Below are positions 1 through 6,659 of a DNA stretch of 8,269 nt, piece by piece. Below the pieces are notes generated by a model. That model was given only the letters and a program-made list of their open reading frames with translations. It was not told where the DNA came from and made no database searches. Each line of letters opens with the position of its first letter. Position 1 is the stretch's first letter. The stretch comes from Mycoplasmatota bacterium. GTDB lineage: Bacteria; Bacillota_I; Bacilli_A; RF39; UBA660. The translations under genes were made by a program, and so were the position numbers. The DNA is taken from NCBI GenBank assembly GCA_012840755.1, contig DUWA01000197.1, positions 1 to 8,269 of the forward strand. Direction: 5' to 3'.

Positions 1-45
1 CTATAACATATCACTTTTATTTTTATTACTTTTTTGTCTCACATC

Positions 46-69
46 ATTTACAAACGTACAAATGTAAAT
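46..69. repeat. Imperfect palindrome upstream of sspI (possible operator)
   Basis: A 24-bp imperfect palindrome has arms ATTTACA (46-52) and TGTAAAT (63-69) around a symmetric GTAC core (56-59); nine of twelve position pairs are complementary. It overlaps a SigA-like pair: TTTACA (47-52), 16-bp spacer, TATAAT (69-74). It could be an operator for that promoter or for a gene left of the window. In such AT-rich DNA chance is a real alternative, and I do not recognise the site as that of a known regulator. Confidence 0.3.
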
Positions 70-78
70 ATAATGAAC

Positions 79-107
79 GTATATTATAATTATTTTATTA
101 CATAATA
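79..107 (+). promoter_or_regulatory. Putative SigG (forespore) promoter of sspI
   Basis: GTATA at 79-83 and CATAATA at 101-107, separated by 17 bp, match the Bacillus SigG pattern (GYATA, 17-18 bp, CATNNTA). In Bacillus subtilis sspI is known to be transcribed in the forespore by SigG, so this is the expected promoter class. Transcription would start near 113-115, leaving only a very short leader before the ribosome binding site at about 115-120. That tight spacing is the main doubt. Confidence 0.5.
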
Positions 108-128
108 TTAACTGAAAGGAAAGTGTTT

Positions 129-332
129 ATGGATATTGATATAAGAAAAAGCATATATGCAAACTTTGAAAATACAGATCATAAAGAAATAAAAGAATCT
201 ATAGAAAGTTCTATTGCATCAAAAGATGAGATGGTTTTACCTGGATTAGGTGTTTTTTTTGAGATATTATGGAATAATTCATCTGCTAATGAGAAAGATG
301 ACATAACAAGCAAAATTAAAAGTAGTTTATAA
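129..332 (+). CDS. sspI: Small acid-soluble spore protein SspI
   Basis: The 67-residue product is recognisable as SspI, a minor small acid-soluble protein of the spore core. It starts MDIDIRKSIYANF, like the SspI N-terminus, and carries the family hallmark LPGLGVFFEILW in its middle, followed by an acidic Asn/Glu/Lys tail. The length is close to the usual 70 or so residues. SspI is unrelated to the DNA-coating alpha/beta-type SASPs and its molecular role is not established. The start is ATG 129: AAAGGA at 115-120 lies 8 nt upstream, whereas the alternative in-frame GTG at 123 would be only 2 nt from it. A SigG-type promoter precedes the gene and it converges on dnaE with a 7-bp gap. Its presence implies an endospore-forming host. 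There is no signal peptide or membrane segment. Confidence 0.92.
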   Translation: MDIDIRKSIYANFENTDHKEIKESIESSIASKDEMVLPGLGVFFEILWNNSSANEKDDITSKIKSSL

Positions 333-346
333 ACCACTTTTATTTT
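317..346. terminator. Bidirectional terminator shared by sspI and dnaE
   Basis: TAAAAGT (317-323) pairs with ACTTTTA (336-342). After one A/C mismatch, GTT (325-327) pairs with AAC (332-334) around a 4-nt loop. TTTT follows on the plus strand (343-346) and the minus strand continues into AATTTT. The hairpin contains the sspI stop codon (330-332) and the dnaE stop codon (340-342), so it could end both convergent transcripts. The stem is AT-rich and the U tracts are short. Confidence 0.55.
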
Positions 347-3264
347 AAAACTTTTATTTCATTGGCAATAAGTTGATATTTATCAAATCTCTTTTCTACT
401 TTTACATTTACTAAAAGTATATCGCCTACAGATATATTTTTATTTTGCTCATAAACTTTTGGAAATAAAACTAAATCAACATTGTCAGCTTCATCACTTG
501 CTGTTATAAACATCATAGTATTTTTATCTTTAGTATCAATTTTTTTTATTCTATCAACCATTATAATTATATCAATATATGTATTAAAGTATTTTTTTAT
601 TTCTTTAATAGTGATTTTTTTATTTAAATTACTTCTATATGCAGTAACAGGATGATTGGTAAGATAAAATCCAAATACTCTTAATTCATTATCCATAAGT
701 GTTTTCAAATCATATTCTTGTTTATATTCAATAATTGGTTTTAAAGACTCATCACTACTTAATAAAGCACCTATTTCACCATAATTAATTATTACATCTA
801 AATTATCATGTAATGTTTTATTATTAATACCAAAGCTATTAAAACAACCAGCATCAATTAAATTTTCAATAATTTTTTTATTTATATTCTTTTTGTTACA
901 TCTAAATACAAAATCATATATATCTTTAAATCTTCCTTTTTTTCTTTCCTCTAATATGTTTTCAGCTACAATATTTCCAATACCTTTTATATTAGTTAAA
1001 GGATAACGAATTCCATCTGATTCAATTGCATAATCACTACCACTCAAATTTATATCTGGCTTTAATACCTCAATATTATTTACTTTCGCCTCATAAATAT
1101 ACTCTTTAGTTTTTACTTCACTACCTATCGCTGCTGATAGTAAATGTTTTATAAAAACGTTTGGGAATTTTGCTTTCAAATATGCCATTTTATACGATAT
1201 TATTCCATATGCAACAGCATGTGCTCTATTAAAACCATATGATGCAAACTTAAGTATCAATCCATATACTTTATCCGATATTTCTTTTGAATAACCTTTT
1301 TTTATACTTCTAGTAATAAATTTTTCTTTTTCCTCTAACAATATATCTTCTTTTTTCTTACTCATTGCACGTCTTAATAAATCAGCTTCTCCCAAAGAAT
1401 AATCAGCCATTATATTGGCTATTTGCATTATTTGTTCCTGATATATAATTATGCCATAAGTATTTTTTAATACTGGTTCTAATGTCGGATGAATATAGTC
1501 AATTTTTTCTTTACCATTTTTTCTTCTAATGTAGGTCTCTATATTATTCATAGGTCCAGGTCTATATAAAGCAAGAGATGCTACTACATCTTCAAAATTA
1601 GTAGGTTTAAATTTCCTTAAAAAATTCATCATACCATCTGATTCAAACTGAAATATCCCTTTTGTATTAACTTCATTAAATATTTTAATAGCGTCATTAT
1701 CATCTAAAGGAATATTATCAAAAGAAATAAATTTTACTTCATCTAGTATGTCATTTATAAGAGTCAAGTTTTTTAAACTAAGAAAATCCATTTTTAAAAG
1801 TCCTATATCTTCAAGGTGTTCCATAGAATAAGCTGTTGTATAAAGTCCGTTATGATTTCTATCTAAAGGTATAACTTCATCTAAATCAACATTTGACATA
1901 ACGATTCCTGCCGCATGTATAGAAGTATGCCTTTTTAAGCCTTCAAATCGTGAAGCAATTTTATACATCTTTGTAAGCTCAAAATTATTAGCAAGCATCT
2001 CTTTTATTCGTGGATTATTATTATAATTATCAATCAAATTAAGTCTTGAATCAATGTTTTTACAAAGTTTATCCACTATGTCTAGATTGATATTAATAGC
2101 TCTTGATACATCTCTTATTGCTTGTTTAGCACCTAATGTCCCAAATGTAATTATTGGGGCAACCTTTTTGTTCCCATATTTTTCTATACAATAGGTTATC
2201 ACTTCATCTCTTCTTGTATACTCAAAATCAACATCTATATCAGGCATTGTAATTCGTTCAATGTTTAAAAATCGTTCAAAAAACAAATTATATTTTATTG
2301 GATCTACAGTGGTAATACCCAAAAGAAATGCTACTAAAGACCCCGCAGCAGATCCTCTTCCTGGGCCAACTAATATTTTATTATCTTTTGCATATTTTAT
2401 ATAATCATGAACGATTAAAAAATAATTGCAAAAACCCATTTTGTTTATTATTTCTAATTCATATTTAACTCGTTCTACATAAATACGCCCAACTCTACTA
2501 CCAAATATTTTACGCATTCCATTTTGACATAATATTTTTAAATACGAATAACTATCTAATCCATCTGGACAATTATATACAGGTAGTAGGTTGTTATTAA
2601 AAGGTATTACTATATTACACATATTTTCAATTTTATAATTATTATCTAAATCATATGGATATTTTTCTTTAATATAATTAAAATCTCTTAGCATATTATT
2701 GTTGCTATTTTCAAAATAGATCTCATCTTCTGTCTTACCGTTTTTAATTAGTGTTAAATAATTTATGTATTGCGCATCTTCTTTATTAAAGTATAATATA
2801 CTATTCATATAAACTAAATTTTTATAATTAAGTTTTAATCTTTCCTCATTGTTTTTATAACTTATGAATATTTCTTTGTAAATTTTATTTAAATCATTGT
2901 ATTTATTAATACTATCATATGGAACAATACATATAATATCATTAGCATGTTGTGCTAAAATGCTTTCGTTAAGTTCTTTTTCTGATTTAATAGTGCTTAT
3001 TTTAATAATATTTTTATAACCATTATAATTCATTGCATATAAGATAACTATATAATTATCAATTTTTATCTCCAATCCAATAATTGGTTTTATATTATTT
3101 TTCCTACATGCAATATAAAAATCCATAACACCATACATATTGTTATCTGTTATTGTTAAAGTTTTTATATTGTTTTCTTTAGCATAATCTATAAGATCAC
3201 TTACCTTTATCATACTCTCTAATAAAGAGTTATGTGTCTTAATATATAGTGGTACATAATTCAT
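340..3264 (-). CDS. dnaE: DNA polymerase III alpha subunit, DnaE type
   Basis: This is a C-family DNA polymerase that copies DNA at the replication fork; in PolC-containing Firmicutes, DnaE extends primers before hand-over to PolC. Domains in order: a PHP domain (about 1-210), the palm/finger core with GPGRGSAAGSL (300-310), catalytic Asp342 and Asp344 in PDIDVDF, Asp493 in LKMDFL, RHTSIHAAG (445-453), YRPGPM (567-572) and YGFNRAHAVAY (676-686), a helix-hairpin-helix near LTNIKGIGNIVAENI (756-770), and a C-terminal OB fold (about 895-974). No exonuclease domain is inserted, so it is not PolC. It has 974 residues, well below the roughly 1,115 of Bacillus subtilis DnaE, and the PHP histidines are lost. 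A stop codon lies just upstream of ATG 3264, so that start is forced; the ribosome binding site is weak. It is convergent with sspI and divergent from rpmB. Confidence 0.95.
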   Translation of the reverse strand: MNYVPLYIKTHNSLLESMIKVSDLIDYAKENNIKTLTITDNNMYGVMDFYIACRKNNIKPIIGLEIKIDNYIVILYAMNYNGYKNIIKISTIKSEKELNESILAQHANDIICIVPYDSINKYNDLNKIYKEIFISYKNNEERLKLNYKNLVYMNSILYFNKEDAQYINYLTLIKNGKTEDEIYFENSNNNMLRDFNYIKEKYPYDLDNNYKIENMCNIVIPFNNNLLPVYNCPDGLDSYSYLKILCQNGMRKIFGSRVGRIYVERVKYELEIINKMGFCNYFLIVHDYIKYAKDNKILVGPGRGSAAGSLVAFLLGITTVDPIKYNLFFERFLNIERITMPDIDVDFEYTRRDEVITYCIEKYGNKKVAPIITFGTLGAKQAIRDVSRAININLDIVDKLCKNIDSRLNLIDNYNNNPRIKEMLANNFELTKMYKIASRFEGLKRHTSIHAAGIVMSNVDLDEVIPLDRNHNGLYTTAYSMEHLEDIGLLKMDFLSLKNLTLINDILDEVKFISFDNIPLDDNDAIKIFNEVNTKGIFQFESDGMMNFLRKFKPTNFEDVVASLALYRPGPMNNIETYIRRKNGKEKIDYIHPTLEPVLKNTYGIIIYQEQIMQIANIMADYSLGEADLLRRAMSKKKEDILLEEKEKFITRSIKKGYSKEISDKVYGLILKFASYGFNRAHAVAYGIISYKMAYLKAKFPNVFIKHLLSAAIGSEVKTKEYIYEAKVNNIEVLKPDINLSGSDYAIESDGIRYPLTNIKGIGNIVAENILEERKKGRFKDIYDFVFRCNKKNINKKIIENLIDAGCFNSFGINNKTLHDNLDVIINYGEIGALLSSDESLKPIIEYKQEYDLKTLMDNELRVFGFYLTNHPVTAYRSNLNKKITIKEIKKYFNTYIDIIIMVDRIKKIDTKDKNTMMFITASDEADNVDLVLFPKVYEQNKNISVGDILLVNVKVEKRFDKYQLIANEIKVLK

Positions 3265-3393
3265 AGCATCACATCCATCTTAATTTTACTATAGTTTTTG
3301 TTTTTTTAAAACATTTTATTTATATTTTGTTTGACTTATTGCCAATATTATGATAAAGTTATATGGCGTAAGTAATCACAAGGAGGAATTAAC
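3265..3393. other. Divergent dnaE/rpmB intergenic region
   Basis: These 129 bp separate the two divergent genes. The right half holds a clear rpmB promoter. Towards dnaE I see only weak elements: TATAGT on the minus strand at 3293-3288, with no acceptable -35 at 17 bp, and TAAAAT at 3288-3283 with a poor TTTTAA -35. There is no strong dnaE ribosome binding site, only AAGATGG at 3281-3275. No open reading frame or RNA gene is evident. Confidence 0.7.
3331..3359 (+). promoter_or_regulatory. SigA promoter of rpmB, extended -10
   Basis: TTGACT (3331-3336) is the -35, followed by a 17-bp spacer and TAAAGT (3354-3359) as the -10. A TG dinucleotide at 3351-3352 one base before the -10 makes it an extended -10, which suits a strongly expressed ribosomal protein gene. 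Transcription should begin near 3366, giving a leader of about 28 nt. That is too short for an L28-binding leader structure or a riboswitch. Confidence 0.72.
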
Positions 3394-3567
3394 ATGGCTA
3401 AGAAAATAACAGAAAAAAAACCAATGTTTGGTAATATTAGATCTCATGCCCTGAATGCAACTAGACGTGCTAGAAAACCAAATTTACAAAAAGTAACTTT
3501 AGATAACGGACAATCAGTAATGATGAGTGCTAGAGAACTTAGAACTTTAAAAAAAGATAGCAAATAA
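3394..3567 (+). CDS. rpmB: 50S ribosomal protein L28
   Basis: The 57-residue basic protein is bL28, a component of the large ribosomal subunit. The conserved block [22 protein letters not shown] (13-34) matches the family core NNRSHAMNASKR...PNLQKV, followed by a short beta segment and [10 protein letters not shown] (45-54), like SARALKSGK in Bacillus. It is slightly shorter than the roughly 62 residues usual in Bacillus. It contains no cysteine at all: neither the CxxC pairs of zinc-binding L28 nor the single Cys often found near the N-terminus, so it is a zinc-independent form. AAGGAGG at 3380-3386 sits 7 nt before ATG 3394. The gene is monocistronic, with its own extended -10 promoter and a terminator that starts inside its last codons. 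It is divergent from dnaE and convergent with uvrA. Confidence 0.95.
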   Translation: MAKKITEKKPMFGNIRSHALNATRRARKPNLQKVTLDNGQSVMMSARELRTLKKDSK

Positions 3568-3593
3568 ACTTAGTAGATGCTATTCTTTTTTTT
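3549..3593 (+). terminator. Intrinsic terminator of rpmB overlapping its 3' end
   Basis: ATAGCA (3557-3562) pairs with TGCTAT (3578-3583). After a one-base bulge, G3556-C3585 and an A run (3549-3555) pair into the eight-T tract 3586-3593. The loop is 15 nt. The left arm lies in the last codons of rpmB and the loop begins with its stop codon. A stem followed by a U run is the standard Rho-independent layout. Confidence 0.65.
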
Positions 3594-3598
3594 ATATT

Positions 3599-3632
3599 AA
3601 AAGAAACTATTTTTTTTTTAGTTTCTTTTTTT
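3599..3632. terminator. Second hairpin between rpmB and uvrA, probably bidirectional terminator
   Basis: A perfect 11-bp stem pairs AAAAGAAACTA (3599-3609) with TAGTTTCTTTT (3619-3629) around a loop of nine T. On the plus strand it runs into seven consecutive T (3626-3632) and backs up the rpmB terminator. On the minus strand it lies 17 nt beyond the uvrA stop codon and its arm ends in UUUU, so it is the obvious uvrA terminator. Confidence 0.7.
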
Positions 3633-3648
3633 GGTATATATATTACAA

Positions 3649-6465
3649 TTACTTTTTCAATACTTCTTTTAAAAATTTACCAGTGTAACTTTTTTCATTT
3701 TTGCTGATTTCTTCTGGAGTTCCAACTGCAACAATTTCTCCACCTCTATCTCCACCCTCTGGTCCTAGGTCTATAATGTAATCTGAAACTTTCATAACAT
3801 CTAAATTATGTTCAATAACTAACACTGTATCTCCATTTTCTACTATTCTTTGTAAAATAAGAAGAAGTTTTTTTATATCATCTGTGTGTAGTCCGGTTGT
3901 AGGTTCATCTAAAATAAATAAACTTTTACCTGTTGGTTTTTTTTGTAATTCTTTAGCTAGCTTAACTCTTCCAGCTTCTCCTCCTGATAATGTTGGTGCA
4001 CTTTGACCAAGTTTTATATAAGAAAGTCCAACATCCATAAGCATTTGGAGCTTATTTTTAACTTTAGGAATGTTTTCAAAAAATTCATAAGCCTCTTCTA
4101 CACGCATCTCAAGTACATCATGAATGTTTTTATCTTTATATTTTATATCTAATGTTTCTCTGTTATATCTAGTGCCATCACATACCTCACAAGGAACATA
4201 GACATCCGGTAAAAAGTGCATCTCTATTTTTTTAACACCATCTCCCCAACATGCTTCACATCTTCCACCTTTTACGTTAAATGAAAATCTTCCTTTATCA
4301 TAACCCCTTATTTTTGCTTCTTTAGTTGCCGTAAACACATCTCTTATATCATCAAAAACGCCTGTATATGTAGCCGGGTTACTTCTTGGAGTTCGTCCAA
4401 TTGGTGCTTGCGATATATCAATAACTTTGTCGATATATTCTAATCCTTTCACAGATTTATATTTACCTGGTTTTTCTTTTACTTTATATAGGTTATTGGA
4501 AACCAACTTATATAAAGTCTCATTTACAAGAGTAGATTTTCCACTACCAGATACCCCCGTTACACAAATAAAAGTATTAAGTGGAAATTTAACATTAATG
4601 TTTTTAAGGTTGTTTTCACTTGCACCTTTTATTTCTATAAACTTTCCATTACCTTTTCTTCTTATGGTTGGAATTTCAATTTTTTCTTTACCACTTAAGT
4701 ACCTACCTGTTAAACTGTAATCGTTATTCATTACTTCATTCGGTGTTCCAACTGCAACAATTTCTCCACCATGCAATCCTGCACCAGGACCGATATCTAC
4801 TAAATAATCGCATGACATCATCGTATCAGTATCATGTTCTACTACAATTAAAGTATTACCTAAATCTCTCATTTCTAACATAGAGTTTATAAGTCTTTGA
4901 TTATCTCTTTGATGTAATCCAATACTAGGTTCATCTAACACATATAAAACACCTGTTAATCTAGAGCCGATTTGTGTTGCAAGTCTAATTCTTTGTGCTT
5001 CTCCCCCTGAAAGTGTCCCCGCACTTCTGTTTAATGTTAAATAATCAAGACCAACATTAATTAAAAAACTTAATCTTGAATTAATTTCTTTTATAATAAG
5101 TTTTGATATTTCTTTATGTTCTTTTGATAAATCTAGATTGTTAAAAAAGCCATATATTACTCCTATACTTAATTTTGTAACTTCATATATATTTTTTCCA
5201 CCAATAAGAACTGATAAAACATCATTAGAAAGCCTAGCACCGTTGCAAACTGGACATGTGAGTTCTGTCATAAAACCTTCTATCCACTCTCTTATCCATC
5301 CACTTTTAGTTTCTATATATCTTCTTTCTAAATTTGTAATTATTCCTTCATATCTATCAAAAGTGTTTCTTGTATTACCATTTTTAGATATATAATTGAA
5401 TGCAATTACATCTTTTGATCCATAAAGTAATATATCTAACTTTTCTTTTGGTAGTTTGTTTATAGGTATATTCATATTTATATCATAATAATTACACACT
5501 GTTTCAATTTGAGTATATATTATGTTGTTAGTATCGCTTACATTTACAGCCGTTATTGCTCCTTCATTAATACTTAATGATTTATCTGGAATTACTAAAT
5601 CTTCTGAAACTTTTGATTTTATCCCTAAACCATTACATTCATCACATGCACCATATGGTGCATTAAATGAAAATAATCGTGGTTCAAGTTCAGGTAGTGA
5701 AAAATCACATTCAGGACATGCATATTTTTCACTCATTAGAAATTCTGTTTTTTCGATAACATCTATAATAACTTTTCCTTTTGATAACTTAGCTGCTGTT
5801 TCTATAGACTCATGTAATCTACTTCTAATATCCTCTTTAATAATTAATCTATCAATAACAACATCTATATTATGTTTCTTATTTTTTTCCAAAGATATTT
5901 CTTCTGATAAATCATATTCAATATTATCTACTCTTGCTCTTACATATCCGTCTTTAATAAGCTTTTCAAATAAATCTTTATGTGTTCCTTTTTCTCCATG
6001 CACAACAGGGGATAAAACCCTTATTTTAATTCCATGTTCTAAACTTAAAACTTGATTCGTCATTTCCTCTATACTTTGACTATAAATTGGCTTCTTATGT
6101 AAAGGACAATAAGGAATCCCAATACGTGCATATAATAGCCTTAAATAATCATATATTTCAGTTACTGTTCCAACGGTACTTCGTGGGTTTTTATTTGTTG
6201 TTTTTTGATCAATACTAATGGATGGACTTAATCCTTCAATACTATCCACATCTGGTTTTTCACTACCACCTAAAAACTGTCTAGCATATGCACTAAGACT
6301 TTCAACGTATCTTCTTTGACCTTCTGCATATATAGTATCAAAAGCTAAACTACTTTTTCCACTACCTGATACTCCAGTCATAACAATTAATTTGTTTTTG
6401 GGAAGTTCTATATTTATATTTTTCAAGTTATTTTCTCTTGCACCTTTTACTATTATTTTATCCAT
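3649..6465 (-). CDS. uvrA: UvrABC excinuclease ATPase subunit UvrA
   Basis: UvrA is the ATP-dependent damage sensor of nucleotide excision repair. As a dimer it loads UvrB at bulky lesions in cytoplasmic DNA. The 938 residues are full family length and hold two ABC modules: Walker A GVSGSGKSS (31-39) and GVSGSGKST (637-645), signatures LSGGEAQR (485-492) and LSGGEAGR (826-833), and Walker B VLDEPSIGLH (509-518) and ILDEPTTGLH (851-860). Zinc-type cysteine pairs are C250/C253 with C274/C277, C404/C407, and C736/C739 with C759/C762. The usual Gln of the second signature is Gly832. The start is ATG 6465, with GGAGG (6474-6478) 8 nt upstream; an in-frame TTG at 6478-6480 would overlap that site. 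It lies downstream of gltX behind terminators and has its own LexA-controlled promoter. uvrB is not in this window. Confidence 0.97.
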   Translation of the reverse strand: MDKIIVKGARENNLKNINIELPKNKLIVMTGVSGSGKSSLAFDTIYAEGQRRYVESLSAYARQFLGGSEKPDVDSIEGLSPSISIDQKTTNKNPRSTVGTVTEIYDYLRLLYARIGIPYCPLHKKPIYSQSIEEMTNQVLSLEHGIKIRVLSPVVHGEKGTHKDLFEKLIKDGYVRARVDNIEYDLSEEISLEKNKKHNIDVVIDRLIIKEDIRSRLHESIETAAKLSKGKVIIDVIEKTEFLMSEKYACPECDFSLPELEPRLFSFNAPYGACDECNGLGIKSKVSEDLVIPDKSLSINEGAITAVNVSDTNNIIYTQIETVCNYYDINMNIPINKLPKEKLDILLYGSKDVIAFNYISKNGNTRNTFDRYEGIITNLERRYIETKSGWIREWIEGFMTELTCPVCNGARLSNDVLSVLIGGKNIYEVTKLSIGVIYGFFNNLDLSKEHKEISKLIIKEINSRLSFLINVGLDYLTLNRSAGTLSGGEAQRIRLATQIGSRLTGVLYVLDEPSIGLHQRDNQRLINSMLEMRDLGNTLIVVEHDTDTMMSCDYLVDIGPGAGLHGGEIVAVGTPNEVMNNDYSLTGRYLSGKEKIEIPTIRRKGNGKFIEIKGASENNLKNINVKFPLNTFICVTGVSGSGKSTLVNETLYKLVSNNLYKVKEKPGKYKSVKGLEYIDKVIDISQAPIGRTPRSNPATYTGVFDDIRDVFTATKEAKIRGYDKGRFSFNVKGGRCEACWGDGVKKIEMHFLPDVYVPCEVCDGTRYNRETLDIKYKDKNIHDVLEMRVEEAYEFFENIPKVKNKLQMLMDVGLSYIKLGQSAPTLSGGEAGRVKLAKELQKKPTGKSLFILDEPTTGLHTDDIKKLLLILQRIVENGDTVLVIEHNLDVMKVSDYIIDLGPEGGDRGGEIVAVGTPEEISKNEKSYTGKFLKEVLKK

Positions 6466-6473
6466 ACTATTAT

Positions 6474-6478
6474 CCTCC
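6474..6478 (-). promoter_or_regulatory. uvrA ribosome binding site that fixes the start
   Basis: GGAGG on the minus strand lies 8 nt before ATG 6465. The in-frame TTG at 6480-6478 shares its last base with this site, so it cannot be served by it. This settles the uvrA start at MDKIIVKGAREN, which also matches the usual UvrA N-terminus. Confidence 0.88.
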
Positions 6479-6511
6479 AAAATACTTTTGCAATTTCTTT
6501 ATATATTATTG

Positions 6512-6540
6512 ATTATACATCACGAACATTAGTTTGTAAA
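6512..6540 (-). promoter_or_regulatory. SigA promoter of uvrA
   Basis: On the minus strand TTTACA (6540-6535) is the -35 and TATAAT (6517-6512) a perfect -10, separated by exactly 17 bp. Transcription should start near 6505, giving a leader of about 40 nt. A LexA-type operator covers the downstream end of the -35 and the first part of the spacer, the expected geometry for repression. Confidence 0.82.
6523..6536. promoter_or_regulatory. LexA (SOS) box in the uvrA promoter
   Basis: CGAACATTAGTTTG matches the Gram-positive LexA operator (CGAAC, four bases, GTTCG) with a single mismatch in the second half-site. It lies between the -35 and -10 of the uvrA promoter, so bound LexA would block RNA polymerase. 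uvrA belongs to the SOS regulon in Bacillus subtilis and Escherichia coli, so function and position agree. Confidence 0.82.
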
Positions 6541-6543
6541 TAC

Positions 6544-6605
6544 AAAAAATAAGAAACACAGTGTAAAGTATTATTAAAATAAATTAATACTATCTTTCTG
6601 TGTTT
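6544..6605 (-). terminator. Long interrupted hairpin, second terminator downstream of gltX
   Basis: AAACACAG (6554-6561) pairs with CTGTGTTT (6598-6605). An inner stem AGTATTA (6567-6573) pairs with TAATACT (6585-6591) around an 11-nt loop, with unpaired 5-6 nt interruptions between the stems. Reading the minus strand, the structure is followed within a few bases by TTTTTT (6549-6544). It would stop gltX read-through just before the uvrA -35. Confidence 0.6.
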
Positions 6606-6627
6606 ATTTATTATATATTATATGATG

Positions 6628-6659
6628 AAAAAAGAACGTAATTTGAAATTTGTTCTTTT
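6628..6659 (-). terminator. Intrinsic terminator at the gltX stop codon
   Basis: On the minus strand AAAAGAAC (6659-6652) pairs with GTTCTTTT (6637-6630), loop of 14 nt, ending in a run of six U (6633-6628). The ascending arm begins within the gltX stop codon (6660-6658). Confidence 0.65.

Noticed and set aside
1..45. Possible tail of an upstream gene at the left edge
   Set aside because: The short open stretches on either strand encode low-complexity peptides without similarity I recognise, so a coding call is not supported.
84..100. PerR/Fur-like box (TTATAATTATTTTAT) upstream of sspI
   Set aside because: It matches the TTATAATNATTATAA pattern only partly, in a stretch made almost wholly of A and T, and has no functional link to a spore protein.
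3283..3311. Possible dnaE promoter on the minus strand (TTTTAA, 17 bp, TAAAAT; or TATAGT alone)
   Set aside because: The -35 matches only three of six bases and the sequence is so AT-rich that such matches are expected by chance.
5522..6055. A 177-codon plus-strand open frame inside uvrA
   Set aside because: It lies entirely antisense to conserved UvrA sequence, has no ribosome binding site or recognisable domain, and its Ser/Leu-rich composition is that of a complement-frame shadow. The same applies to the frames at 4427-4720, 4668-4883, 5138-5395 and 7640-7825.
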